From Chitinophaga sp. LS1 (GTDB lineage Bacteria > Bacteroidota > Bacteroidia > Chitinophagales > Chitinophagaceae): DNA of 64,000 nt. The stretch is taken from positions 5,334,501 through 5,398,500 of the forward strand of contig NZ_CP128362.1 in NCBI RefSeq assembly GCF_034274695.1. Reading direction: 5' to 3'. The translations under genes were made by a program, and so were the position numbers. The notes beneath the pieces were generated by a model that saw only the letters and a list, made by a program, of their open reading frames with translations, searched no databases and was not told where the DNA came from. Position 1 is the stretch's first letter. Each line of letters opens with the position of its first letter. Of the stretch, positions 27,286 to 36,063 are shown piece after piece.

Positions 27286-28198
27286 CTAAAATAATTTCGT
27301 CCTGTTGGATATTGTATGTGATTCCGTATATCAGATTGAGGTTGTCCAGAATGTCGTGAAGGTTATCACCCGTCGTAAAACTCACGGTGACACGGCATTT
27401 CAGGATACCATTGTTTTTAGTATTGAAACGTACGTGATATTGTTCCTGCAGTGACGCTAACAGCTGACTAAGCGTTACATTGTTCAGGGTAAATTTCTGC
27501 TCCATCCAGCTGGTGTTTTCAGCGGGAATCAGCGTAGCCCGTTTCGTAGTTTTGTTTACAGACATGCCTTCTCCCTGTTGTAAAAGCTGATCTTTTACTT
27601 TTACAACACCACTTGTTACACTTACCTTTTCATCGCGCTGTGCTTTGTAACTACGCACCTGGAAACTGGTGCCGATATCGGCTACTTCCAATCCTGTAGC
27701 AGTGGTAACGGTGAATGGATTGTTTACGTCGTGCTGAACTTCGCAGAAAATTTCACCTTCTTTGAGAATGACTTTTCTACCTGCATACTGAATAGTAGTT
27801 TTTGCATTCATCCAGATAACAGTACTGTCAGGCAGGGTCAGTTTTTTAACACTGTCCGCAGTGCTGAGAGTGATCATGGAGTCTGGCTGTAGTAGCATAT
27901 AACTAATAACTGCTACGAACAAAACAGCTGCTGCAATGCTAGCACGCCTGATGATGCGATAGATACGTGCAGGTTTATCAATTTGTCTGCGCAGCGCGTC
28001 GGTAGCAAGATTTAACTCTTCGCTGGCGCCCCAGTTATAAATACCGAGTACAATTTCTTTGGCCTGGGCTACAATCTCAGGATGTACATTGCTGATCGTA
28101 TTCCAATGATGGATAGTCGCTTCGTCTGCTTTGCCAAGGCAGTATTGAATGAAGCTGTCGTCTAGCAGTAATGTTTCTATGTTTAATGGCTGATTCAT
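27266..28198 (-). CDS. fecR: FecR-type anti-sigma factor/sigma regulator
   Basis: Inner-membrane regulator that passes the signal from the receptor's STN domain to the ECF sigma factor. From the ATG at 28198 (MNQPLNIE) it has about 310 residues: a cytoplasmic N-terminus, one membrane segment (RASIAAAVLFVAVISYMLL), the periplasmic FecR domain (LPDSTVIWMNAKTTIQYAG, EGEIFCEVQHDVNNPFTV) and a C-terminal DUF4974-type domain (LLASLQEQYHVRFNTK). A longer frame to 28306 runs into the intergenic region and is unlikely. The sigma gene is divergent rather than upstream in the same operon. Confidence 0.9.
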   Translation of the reverse strand: MNQPLNIETLLLDDSFIQYCLGKADEATIHHWNTISNVHPEIVAQAKEIVLGIYNWGASEELNLATDALRRQIDKPARIYRIIRRASIAAAVLFVAVISYMLLQPDSMITLSTADSVKKLTLPDSTVIWMNAKTTIQYAGRKVILKEGEIFCEVQHDVNNPFTVTTATGLEVADIGTSFQVRSYKAQRDEKVSVTSGVVKVKDQLLQQGEGMSVNKTTKRATLIPAENTSWMEQKFTLNNVTLSQLLASLQEQYHVRFNTKNNGILKCRVTVSFTTGDNLHDILDNLNLIYGITYNIQQDEIILDGKGCN

Positions 28199-28369
28199 AC
28201 TATATAGAGCAGGGAGAATTTTGTTTTTACCCTCATGTTTTTGAGGGAGAAAGAATTTTGTAGCGGGAAACGCCGTGCCATAAGGTGTTTCAGGGGCAAT
28301 GATCAATTTGGGAAAACTTTAACAGATACATTTTTCCCGAATCCGTAAACGATCCTTTTTTGAATGGGG

Positions 28370-28377
28370 TAGCTTTG
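28370..28377 (+). promoter_or_regulatory. TAnnTTTG box upstream of the ECF sigma gene
   Basis: TAGCTTTG matches the Bacteroidota -7 element, 19 bases before the sigma start codon. No clear -33 element is visible. Confidence 0.35.
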
Positions 28378-28396
28378 CGGCTTTAATTGCCAACAC

Positions 28397-28951
28397 ATGG
28401 GAGCCAGGGGAACAGCAGAAATCCGGGCGTTATGGACGGCATTTGTAAATAATCGTAGCGAACAGGATTTTTACGCATTGTACCGTCAGTTTTTCCCTTA
28501 TTTGTTATCGATAGGATTGAAAATTACGGCTGACAGGGATCTGGTCAAAGATGTATTGAACCAGCAATTCCTGCAGTTGTGGCAGCAGCGCGAAACGTTG
28601 CAGGATATTGAATATCCGCTCACTTATGTGACGACGAGTTTCAGGCGGAAATTATTGAAGGAAGAAGGCGCGAATTCGATTGTACAGGAACTGACAGACG
28701 AACATTTACAGCTATACACTGAACAATCTCCGGAACAGGCGTCCCTGCATCGGGAAGCTGATATTTTGCTACAACAGAGGATTACAAATGCTATTCAACG
28801 TCTTTCGGAGAGAAAACAATTATTGATCCGGTTGAAATATTTTGAAGGATTGTCTTATGCGGAGATAGCGCTGAAAACAGGGCTAGCGGAGCGGACGATT
28901 TATAATAAGGTGCATGAAGCGATCAAGGAATTGAGGAAGGAATTGAATTAA
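28397..28951 (+). CDS. ECF RNA polymerase sigma factor (FecI-like)
   Basis: The 184-residue sigma factor has region 2 (DFYALYRQFFPYLLSIGLKI, then DLVKDVLNQQFLQLWQQRE) and region 4 (LSERKQLLIRLKYFEGLSYA, then ALKTGLAERTIYNKVHEAI). It should direct transcription of the divergent fecR-TonB receptor operon when released by FecR. The two genes are read outward from a common intergenic region of about 200 bp. FecI/FecR pairs usually lie in one direction, so this arrangement is less usual. A perfect 25-bp hairpin follows the gene. Confidence 0.9.
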   Translation: MGARGTAEIRALWTAFVNNRSEQDFYALYRQFFPYLLSIGLKITADRDLVKDVLNQQFLQLWQQRETLQDIEYPLTYVTTSFRRKLLKEEGANSIVQELTDEHLQLYTEQSPEQASLHREADILLQQRITNAIQRLSERKQLLIRLKYFEGLSYAEIALKTGLAERTIYNKVHEAIKELRKELN

Positions 28952-28977
28952 CTTAGATTGACTTAATTATCCTAAAC

Positions 28978-29030
28978 TAACCAAAACTAAAAAGCTTTTG
29001 CCAAAGGCAAAAGCTTTTTAGTTTTGGTTA
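28978..29030. terminator. Very long bidirectional terminator hairpin
   Basis: A perfect 25-bp stem runs from TAACC (28978) to GGTTA (29030), with a three-base AAA loop and AAAAAGC/GCTTTTT tracts in the middle. It separates the convergent sigma and dehydrogenase genes. Confidence 0.8.
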
Positions 29031-29064
29031 ACGAATCATTCATCACGGCCGAAGGCCGTAAAAT

Positions 29065-31995
29065 CTATTTTAATGCGTCGAATAATATTTCGATTGGATG
29101 AAGGGCTTTCTTCCCCGTTCCATCCTTCACCTGATGCCTGCAACTTGTACCCGGCGCCGCTATCAGCGTATCATCCGCCGCACTCCTTACAGCTGGAAAT
29201 AAAACGAGTTCACCTATCTGCATAGATAAATCATAATGTTCCTCCTCATACCCAAACGACCCCGCCATACCACAACAGCCAGAAGGAATTACCTCCACTG
29301 AATACTGTGCCGGCAGTGATAACATATTCTTACTAAACAATGCGGAAGACAACGCCTTTTGCTGACAATGCCCATGCAGTTTTATTTGTTTTTTCTCATC
29401 AGTAAACTGTGAAGCTTTAATATTCCCTTTCTCCGCTTCTTTATTCAAAAACTCATCAATCAGAAATACATTTTTCGCCAACGCTTTCGCTGAAGATCTC
29501 AATTCCTCCCGCACCAGATCAGGATACTCATCTCTAAAACTTAAAATAGCCGAAGGCTCCACACCCAACAATGGCACATTATCATTTATCACCTCACTAA
29601 AGATCCGTACATTCTGCTCTGCAAATACCCTTGCTTTACGCAGCAACCCTTTAGACAACCATGCACGTGCACTTTCCGGATGCTCAATCATCACCACATC
29701 ATATCCCAGGCGATACAACAACTGCACTGCTTTGATACCAATATGTGTATCATTGAAGTTCGTAAACTCATCACAGAACAAATACACCTTCCTGGTGGCC
29801 ACTGGCAATCCTGCCTTTATACCCGGCCACTCTTTCTTAAACCAGCGACGGAGGGTAATAGATTGTAACCCCGGCAATGAACGATCTTTCGCAAAACCAG
29901 AAGTTTTCTTAATAATATTCCCGGTTACCTTCGTACTGATCATCCAGTTGTAAATGCCCGGTACATACTGTGCCAACCCATTCAGGCGGTTATAATTACT
30001 GATCAGCTTTGCTCTAAACGGCACCCCATTCGCATCATAATAATGCTGCAGGAATTCCATTTTCAGTTTCGCCATATCTACATTTGAAGGACATTCAGAC
30101 TTACAGCCTTTACAAGCCAGACAAAGGTCCAGTACTTCTTTGATCTCTTTATGATCGAAACGGTTTTCTTTATTGGAATGCGTCAGGAACTCACGCAGGA
30201 TATTCGCCCTTGCACGGGTGGTATCCTTTTCATTGCGCGTAGCCATATAGCTTGGACACATGGTCCCACCACTCAGTTGCGTCTTACGGCAATCGCCGGA
30301 ACCGTTACACTGCTCTGCGTGTTGCAGAATGGTCTGTTCCGGGAAGTGAAAGACAGTCTGAATAGGCGGTGTTTTTTGCCCTGGTGTATAACGCAACATG
30401 CTGTTCATACTCGGCGTATCTACAATCTTATTCGGATTGAAGATGTTCTCCGGATCCCACGTATACTTTACATCTCTGAGCAGCTCATAGTTTTTATCCC
30501 CGATCATCTGGCGGATGAACTCACCACGCAAGCGACCATCACCGTGCTCACCACTCAGTGAACCTTTGTATTTCTTTACAAGTGTCGCAATCTCTTCAGC
30601 AATTTTACGGAAGAGGGCGTTCCCTTCTTCTGTTTTCAGATTGATGATTGGACGAAGGTGGATCTCACCGCTACCCGCATGTGCATAGTGCACACAGTAG
30701 AGATTATTGGCTTTTAAGACCTCGTTAAAGTCGCGGATATAGTCAGGCAGGTCGTAGATGTCGATAGCAGTATCTTCGATCACTGGCACCGCTTTTTCAT
30801 CACCCGGCAGGTTACTAAGCAAACCAAGACCTGCTTTGCGCAGTGTCCAGATCTTCTTGGAATCAGCACCAAACAGGAGGGGGAAGTGGTAGCCCAGCCC
30901 CGCGGCTTTCAGTTCCGCAGTGAGGCGGTCTGAGATCTCTGTGATTTCCTCCCGGGTATCGCGCAGGAATTCCACCACGAGTATCGCGCCGGGATCGCCC
31001 TGTACAAAGAAGCGGTTCTTGCTTTGTTCAATATTGTCTTTTGTACACTCGAGTATGTAGTGGTCGATCAGTTCACTGGCGCTGGGTTTATATTGCATGG
31101 CAATAATATTCGCACGCAGTGATTCGTCTACGTTATTAAAGTGTACGCAGAGCAGACCTGTCTCTTTTGGAGGCAGGGGCGATACGTTGATTTTAATTTC
31201 AGTGAGGAACGCGAGGGTCCCTTCGGAACCGGCAATGAGTTTACAGAAGTTAAAGTCTTCTTTACCGGCAGTGAAGGGTGCAGTTTCCAGCAACATGTCT
31301 ACAGCATAACCAGTATTTCTGCGCAGGATGCTTGGCTTTGGAAATTCGCGGCGTATTTCTTCCTGGTTGGAGTGGTTACCAAGCAGGGTACGCATTTGTT
31401 TATAAACAGCGGTTTCCAGGCTGCCATCGTTCTTTTCACAACGGGCATGAAACTCTTCGGCAGAGATGCTGTTGAACGTCACGTCCGATCCATCGCTGAG
31501 AATAGCCTTTACTTCCAGCAGGTGTTCGCGGGTACTGCCATACACAACGGAGTTGGAACCGCAGGAGTTATTGCCCACCATCCCGCCGATCATGGCGCGG
31601 TTAGCGGTCGATGTTTCCGGACCGAAGTAGAAGCCGTATGGTTTCAGGAATAGATTGAGTTCATCGCGGATCACGCCGGGCTGAACTCGTACCCAATGTT
31701 CTTCTGTATTGATTTCGAGGATTTTGGTGAAGGTGCGCGACACGTCTACTATGATACCGTTTCCGACTACCTGTCCTGCCAGCGAGGTACCTGCCGTTCG
31801 CGGAATCAGCGACGTCTTGTTTGCCCTCGCAAATCGGATCAGTGTTTTGATGTCTTCTTCATTGGCTGGAATAGCTACTGCCAATGGCATTTCTCTGTAT
31901 GCTGAAGCATCTGTGGCGTACAGGGTACGCATGGTGTCATCAGTGTATAACGTTCCGGTAAATTGTCCGGCAAGCTCCCTAAGCTTTTCGCGCAT
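29065..31995 (-). CDS. FAD-linked D-2-hydroxyacid dehydrogenase with FeS and CCG domains (YdiJ/GlcD-GlcF-like)
   Basis: The 976-residue fusion enzyme oxidises a D-2-hydroxyacid such as D-lactate or D-2-hydroxyglutarate and passes electrons on. The N-terminal FAD-binding domain has RTAGTSLAGQVVGNGIIVD and GGMVGNNSCGSNSVVYG. The FAD-oxidase C-terminal domain ends with the YCVHYAHAGSGEIHLRP and SGEHGDGRLRGEF motifs. An FeS region follows with CNGSGDCRK and CLACKGCKSECP, then a cysteine-rich CCG domain (SGCCGMAGSFG). The architecture and length are those of the YdiJ group. It stands alone. The exact substrate is undecided. Confidence 0.88.
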   Translation of the reverse strand: MREKLRELAGQFTGTLYTDDTMRTLYATDASAYREMPLAVAIPANEEDIKTLIRFARANKTSLIPRTAGTSLAGQVVGNGIIVDVSRTFTKILEINTEEHWVRVQPGVIRDELNLFLKPYGFYFGPETSTANRAMIGGMVGNNSCGSNSVVYGSTREHLLEVKAILSDGSDVTFNSISAEEFHARCEKNDGSLETAVYKQMRTLLGNHSNQEEIRREFPKPSILRRNTGYAVDMLLETAPFTAGKEDFNFCKLIAGSEGTLAFLTEIKINVSPLPPKETGLLCVHFNNVDESLRANIIAMQYKPSASELIDHYILECTKDNIEQSKNRFFVQGDPGAILVVEFLRDTREEITEISDRLTAELKAAGLGYHFPLLFGADSKKIWTLRKAGLGLLSNLPGDEKAVPVIEDTAIDIYDLPDYIRDFNEVLKANNLYCVHYAHAGSGEIHLRPIINLKTEEGNALFRKIAEEIATLVKKYKGSLSGEHGDGRLRGEFIRQMIGDKNYELLRDVKYTWDPENIFNPNKIVDTPSMNSMLRYTPGQKTPPIQTVFHFPEQTILQHAEQCNGSGDCRKTQLSGGTMCPSYMATRNEKDTTRARANILREFLTHSNKENRFDHKEIKEVLDLCLACKGCKSECPSNVDMAKLKMEFLQHYYDANGVPFRAKLISNYNRLNGLAQYVPGIYNWMISTKVTGNIIKKTSGFAKDRSLPGLQSITLRRWFKKEWPGIKAGLPVATRKVYLFCDEFTNFNDTHIGIKAVQLLYRLGYDVVMIEHPESARAWLSKGLLRKARVFAEQNVRIFSEVINDNVPLLGVEPSAILSFRDEYPDLVREELRSSAKALAKNVFLIDEFLNKEAEKGNIKASQFTDEKKQIKLHGHCQQKALSSALFSKNMLSLPAQYSVEVIPSGCCGMAGSFGYEEEHYDLSMQIGELVLFPAVRSAADDTLIAAPGTSCRHQVKDGTGKKALHPIEILFDALK

Positions 31996-32089
31996 ATTAA
32001 TCTTCCCTTTTCAGAAGGCAAAAGTAAGGTTTAGATTGCTGGAATGCAAATGAGGGATTTTGTTAGATTTTATCTAATTTTTATAAAAT

Positions 32090-34441
32090 TTATTGCAAAC
32101 TTTTTACAGGGTTGACCATCGCCGCCCTGATAGATTGATAACTCACAGTCAGGAGTGCAATCCCGCAGGCCAGGATCCCTGCGCCCACAAAGATCTCCCA
32201 GCTGATCTGGATCCTGTAATCAAAATGTGTGAGCCAGTTACGCATCAGTAAATAGGTAAATGGTGATGCAATTATACCCGCCAGTAATACCAGCCATATA
32301 AAGTCTTTGGATAGCAATAGCCAGAGCTGTGGCAGACTGGCGCCTAGTACCTTCCTGATACTGATTTCCTTGGTCCTGCGTTCTGCCATGAACATAGCAA
32401 GGCCAAAGAGTCCCAAACCCGAAATCAAAATGGCCAACAGGGCAAAGGCGGCTGCTATACGGCCTACCTGATTTTCCATTTCGAATTTATGGGCGAAATC
32501 CTGGTCGGTAAAGCTATAAATGAAGGGGAGGTCTGTATTGTATTTTTCAAAAACAGGCTGAATGGTGTTGAGAGTGTTGGATAAGTCCACCCCCCTTTTC
32601 AGGCGCAGCAAAATATTGTTCGCATCATCTCTTTCAAAGAGAATCGCCAGCGGATAGGCAGTCTGATATGGATTGTACAATACAAGATCCTTTACAATAC
32701 CAATGATGGTGAGTGTGCGGGAACCAGATTGTATCGTCTTTCCAATAGGATCTGTGTACCCGATGGTCTTCAGCGCAGTTTCATTTAAGACCACGGCATT
32801 GGAATCTGCCGGCCGGCTGGCTTCAAAAGAACGGCCCTGCAGCAGCTGCATACCCGTTACCTGCTCATAATCCCAATCGCCCATGATCACATCCATTCCA
32901 ATTTCTGCTTTGGGGTCTTTGCCACTCCATGTGAAATCACTCCACTTGTTATAATTAACCGTCATAGGTTGTGAAGCTCTGGTGACAGCCTCCAGTTTCC
33001 CGGTACTTAACAGTTCCTGCTTCAGTGCCGGAAAATTCTTATTTAATGCATCACTGGTGGCCACTGATAAAAGATTATCAGGATTATATCCCAAAGATCG
33101 TGTTTGTGCATGCCTGATCTGCTGAAATACAATACCCGTACAAATGATAAGGGAAATACTAATGGCAAACTGGAACACGACTAAGACACGACGTAGCGTT
33201 ACCGGGTTACGGCCTGTATGCACCGGGCCTTTCAATACCTTCACGGGAATAAAACCAGAAAGGTACCAGGCAGGATAACTACCGGCGAGTAACCCTGTGG
33301 CAATACAGATACCTAATGCCATCCACACATGCTGATATGTCAACTGTACATGAGATATACCTACTTGGCCAAGGAAGGGTTGTATGAGCATAATGAAGAT
33401 GATGGCAAAGATAAATGCAATCAATGCCGTCATCACAGATTCTGTGAGGAACTGTCCGACCAGTTGTGTACGTCCGGAACCGATTGCTTTACGGATACCT
33501 ACTTCTTTGGCGCGCTTTTCAGACCTTGCCGTACTCAGATTCATAAAATTGATACACGCAATCAGTAGCACAAATATGCCAATGATGGTAAAGAGATGTA
33601 CATAGGTCATTCTGCCACCGCTTTCTTTCCAATCTCTGAATTCATTGTGCAGGTGCATGTGTGTTAAGGGCTGTATGTCCAGGAACTGGTTATTATGTTC
33701 CGGATCATGCAGGTGCACTAACCCACTTATTTTTTTGGAGAAATCCGCCATATTTACACCGGGATGGAGCTCTACTGCATTCCATGCAAAGTTGAATCCC
33801 CAGTTGGACCGTGCATTTCTGACGAATTCATACTTCTTTTCCATCAATGAAAAAGGCACGAGAAAATCAAACTGGAATGTTGAATTCGAAGGCACATCAG
33901 CCATCACACCGGTCACCTGCAATTCTTCATTGTCTACTTTTACAAATTGGCCCAATGCAGATGCATTTCCAAAATAGGCATGCGCCTGTGACTTCGTCAG
34001 AATAATACTGTTCACATCATTCAAAGCTGTATTGATATTGCCTTCAATCAACGGGAAGGAAAACATATGGAGAAAAGCCGGATCAACAAAGAGGCAATTC
34101 TTTAAATACTTATTGGTACCATGCACCAGGCTCATTTGCGAAGACTGACTAATCCTCGTAGCTCGCTTTATTTCGGGATAATCATGCTGCATGATATCGT
34201 AGATAGGAACGGGCGTGCTGTACTGGGAACCTTTTACATCATTGAATAGGGTGTGTTTCACGAATACCCCTATCCGCTGCCCATTCGCATGAAACTGATC
34301 AAAACTCTTTTCATACTGTACCCACATTCCGATAAGGAGGGCGAATGCCATACCCAAAGAAAGCCCTGTAATATTAATAGCAGAAAGCGTCTTGTGCTGT
34401 TTAAGGTTGCGCCAGGCAACCCGGCAATAATTCCAGATCAT
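32090..34441 (-). CDS. FtsX/MacB-type ABC transporter permease
   Basis: The 783-residue inner-membrane protein belongs to the FtsX-like permease group common in Bacteroidota. An N-terminal helix (TLSAINITGLSLGMAFALLI) is followed by a MacB periplasmic core, then FtsX membrane bundles: LFTIIGIFVLLIACINFMNL with STARSEKRAKEVGIRKAIGS, and a second copy near the C-terminus with AERRTKEISIRKVLGAS. No ATPase partner gene is adjacent. Such permeases use ATP in the cytoplasm to drive periplasmic movement, often for export of lipids, peptides or signals. The substrate is unknown. Confidence 0.88.
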   Translation of the reverse strand: MIWNYCRVAWRNLKQHKTLSAINITGLSLGMAFALLIGMWVQYEKSFDQFHANGQRIGVFVKHTLFNDVKGSQYSTPVPIYDIMQHDYPEIKRATRISQSSQMSLVHGTNKYLKNCLFVDPAFLHMFSFPLIEGNINTALNDVNSIILTKSQAHAYFGNASALGQFVKVDNEELQVTGVMADVPSNSTFQFDFLVPFSLMEKKYEFVRNARSNWGFNFAWNAVELHPGVNMADFSKKISGLVHLHDPEHNNQFLDIQPLTHMHLHNEFRDWKESGGRMTYVHLFTIIGIFVLLIACINFMNLSTARSEKRAKEVGIRKAIGSGRTQLVGQFLTESVMTALIAFIFAIIFIMLIQPFLGQVGISHVQLTYQHVWMALGICIATGLLAGSYPAWYLSGFIPVKVLKGPVHTGRNPVTLRRVLVVFQFAISISLIICTGIVFQQIRHAQTRSLGYNPDNLLSVATSDALNKNFPALKQELLSTGKLEAVTRASQPMTVNYNKWSDFTWSGKDPKAEIGMDVIMGDWDYEQVTGMQLLQGRSFEASRPADSNAVVLNETALKTIGYTDPIGKTIQSGSRTLTIIGIVKDLVLYNPYQTAYPLAILFERDDANNILLRLKRGVDLSNTLNTIQPVFEKYNTDLPFIYSFTDQDFAHKFEMENQVGRIAAAFALLAILISGLGLFGLAMFMAERRTKEISIRKVLGASLPQLWLLLSKDFIWLVLLAGIIASPFTYLLMRNWLTHFDYRIQISWEIFVGAGILACGIALLTVSYQSIRAAMVNPVKSLQ

Positions 34442-34611
34442 GAAAAAATCAGTCCTACAATGATACCAGTTTGTAAATGATTGTAAATGAATAACTTTCT
34501 GTTTTGTAGACTGTTCACTTTTAGCAACTTGTGTCCGGTTGCGAACACTTTGGCTGGCATGGTTTCTGAACGCTCTTAATAAAGAATTTTTAACCCAAAA
34601 AATTGTGAGTT

Positions 34612-34800
34612 ATGGAAATTAGAGACAGATCAATCGGTAGTCACGGTTTAGAACAGGGGGGACCCAACCTCGGTAACGATTATAGCCGTGATATAACAAG
34701 AGAAGTGACTTCAGGTGATACTGAAAAGATAATACTGCCTAAAAAAAGCAAACATAAAAAAGAACAAAACAAAGGCGATAAAAATCCAAAGCAGCGATAA
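34612..34800 (+). CDS. Small charged hypothetical protein
   Basis: A 62-residue frame begins MEIRDRSIGSHGLEQG and ends in a strongly basic lysine-rich tail (KKSKHKKEQNKG). It starts 170 bp from the divergent permease start and is followed 23 bp later by a strong hairpin, which supports it being expressed. I recognise no family. The acidic-to-basic pattern and lack of a hydrophobic segment suggest a soluble, disordered protein, perhaps binding nucleic acid. It is a real gene with moderate confidence only. Confidence 0.5.
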   Translation: MEIRDRSIGSHGLEQGGPNLGNDYSRDITREVTSGDTEKIILPKKSKHKKEQNKGDKNPKQR

Positions 34801-34822
34801 GATGAGGGCTGCTTAAGCGGGT

Positions 34823-34858
34823 GAGGCTGTTAAAAAGCATAAGCTTTTTAACAGCCTT
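34823..34858. terminator. Bidirectional terminator
   Basis: AGGCTGTTAAAAAGC and GCTTTTTAACAGCCT form a perfect 15-bp stem with an ATAA loop, followed by TCTTATTT. It lies between the small plus-strand gene and the convergent DUF72 gene. Confidence 0.8.
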
Positions 34859-34863
34859 CTTAT

Positions 34864-35769
34864 TTAAAATAACGATTGTTGTTTTGGTTGGAATACAGGT
34901 TTCGGCATACTGATCCCACACACTTCCTTCATTTTATCTATGAAATAAACAGTCGCATCAATATAACTCAGTTCATCCCCCATATGCATAAAGAAATACA
35001 ATTCCATTAATCCATTCTTTATCCATTGATCGATTCTGTACACCCAGTCATCCATCCTTTTATAATCCGTCGGGTGTAAACTATTCCCCACGAAGCGGAC
35101 CATAGACCCCGGGGTGGGCAATTGCATATGCACACAATCCCTTCTACCTGCTGTATCAGTGATCACCGCACCTATTTTTAGTGTTCTTAATGTATCAAAG
35201 AGCTCTTTGGTAGTGGCAGGGTTATTAAACCAATCCGGATGTCTGAGTTCTACATACCACTGCAGATCCGTCGGCAGACTTTGCAGATATTTATAAAGGT
35301 TATCCCTCCGGGTCGGGCTATAGTTCTCTCCCAATTGCAAAAAGATAGGCCCCAGGTTTTCTTCCAGTGCAAGGATACCTTCAAGGAAGGCGGTCGTCTG
35401 ATCCTGCGCATTTACAAGATTACTATAGTGACTGATGGACTGCGGCACTTTAGGGCAGAATTTAAAATCCGTCCTGTTTACCCGTTCCTTCCATTTGCCG
35501 ATTGTATAAGCATCATAGATCTTATAATGAGTAGCATTGAACTCAATACAATTGAAATGATGGGGGTATTGCTCAATATAATTGGCTTCTTTGGTACCCT
35601 TGGGGTAAAGGTGGCCAACCCATTCCTTCATTCCCCATCGCGGGCATCCAATATAAATTGCCACATTTGCCGCCGGCTTACCTGGTAATACCAGTTGGTT
35701 GTCAGCAGGATCAGGGAGAGTAAAGTCTATATTGCTTAATAATGAATCATTAACGCGACCAAATTGCAT
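34864..35769 (-). CDS. DUF72 family protein (YecE-like)
   Basis: The 301-residue cytoplasmic protein has the TIM-barrel-like DUF72 domain: IYIGCPRWGMKEWVGHLYP, a NCIEFNATHYKIY block, FKFCPKVPQSISH, the LGPIFLQLG strand, WYVELRHPDWF and the closing FFMHMGDELSYI. The biochemical function of DUF72 is not established. The gene stands alone and is of usual length. Confidence 0.85.
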   Translation of the reverse strand: MQFGRVNDSLLSNIDFTLPDPADNQLVLPGKPAANVAIYIGCPRWGMKEWVGHLYPKGTKEANYIEQYPHHFNCIEFNATHYKIYDAYTIGKWKERVNRTDFKFCPKVPQSISHYSNLVNAQDQTTAFLEGILALEENLGPIFLQLGENYSPTRRDNLYKYLQSLPTDLQWYVELRHPDWFNNPATTKELFDTLRTLKIGAVITDTAGRRDCVHMQLPTPGSMVRFVGNSLHPTDYKRMDDWVYRIDQWIKNGLMELYFFMHMGDELSYIDATVYFIDKMKEVCGISMPKPVFQPKQQSLF

Positions 35770-36063
35770 AAAACTAATTGGAAATTAATAGCCTTCGAAG
35801 ATAAGATTTTTCACTATAATCGCTTTTTCAGCATTCCGTGGTTGCCACGCCACAGATCGTGGCGATGAAATTGCCTTATGGTAAAAAATCATTATGAATT
35901 GAAAGGCTTTCTACAAGCTCAATAGAAGCGGGTTTGATGGCAGCAGGCTGTACCAGTGGCGGCTATACAAATAATAGAAAGAAAGTTTGGATATTCCTTT
36001 GCAATATCCTTTTTCCAAGCTAATTTGATTGCATACAAGCCCTTTATTTATTAACTGACAAGC

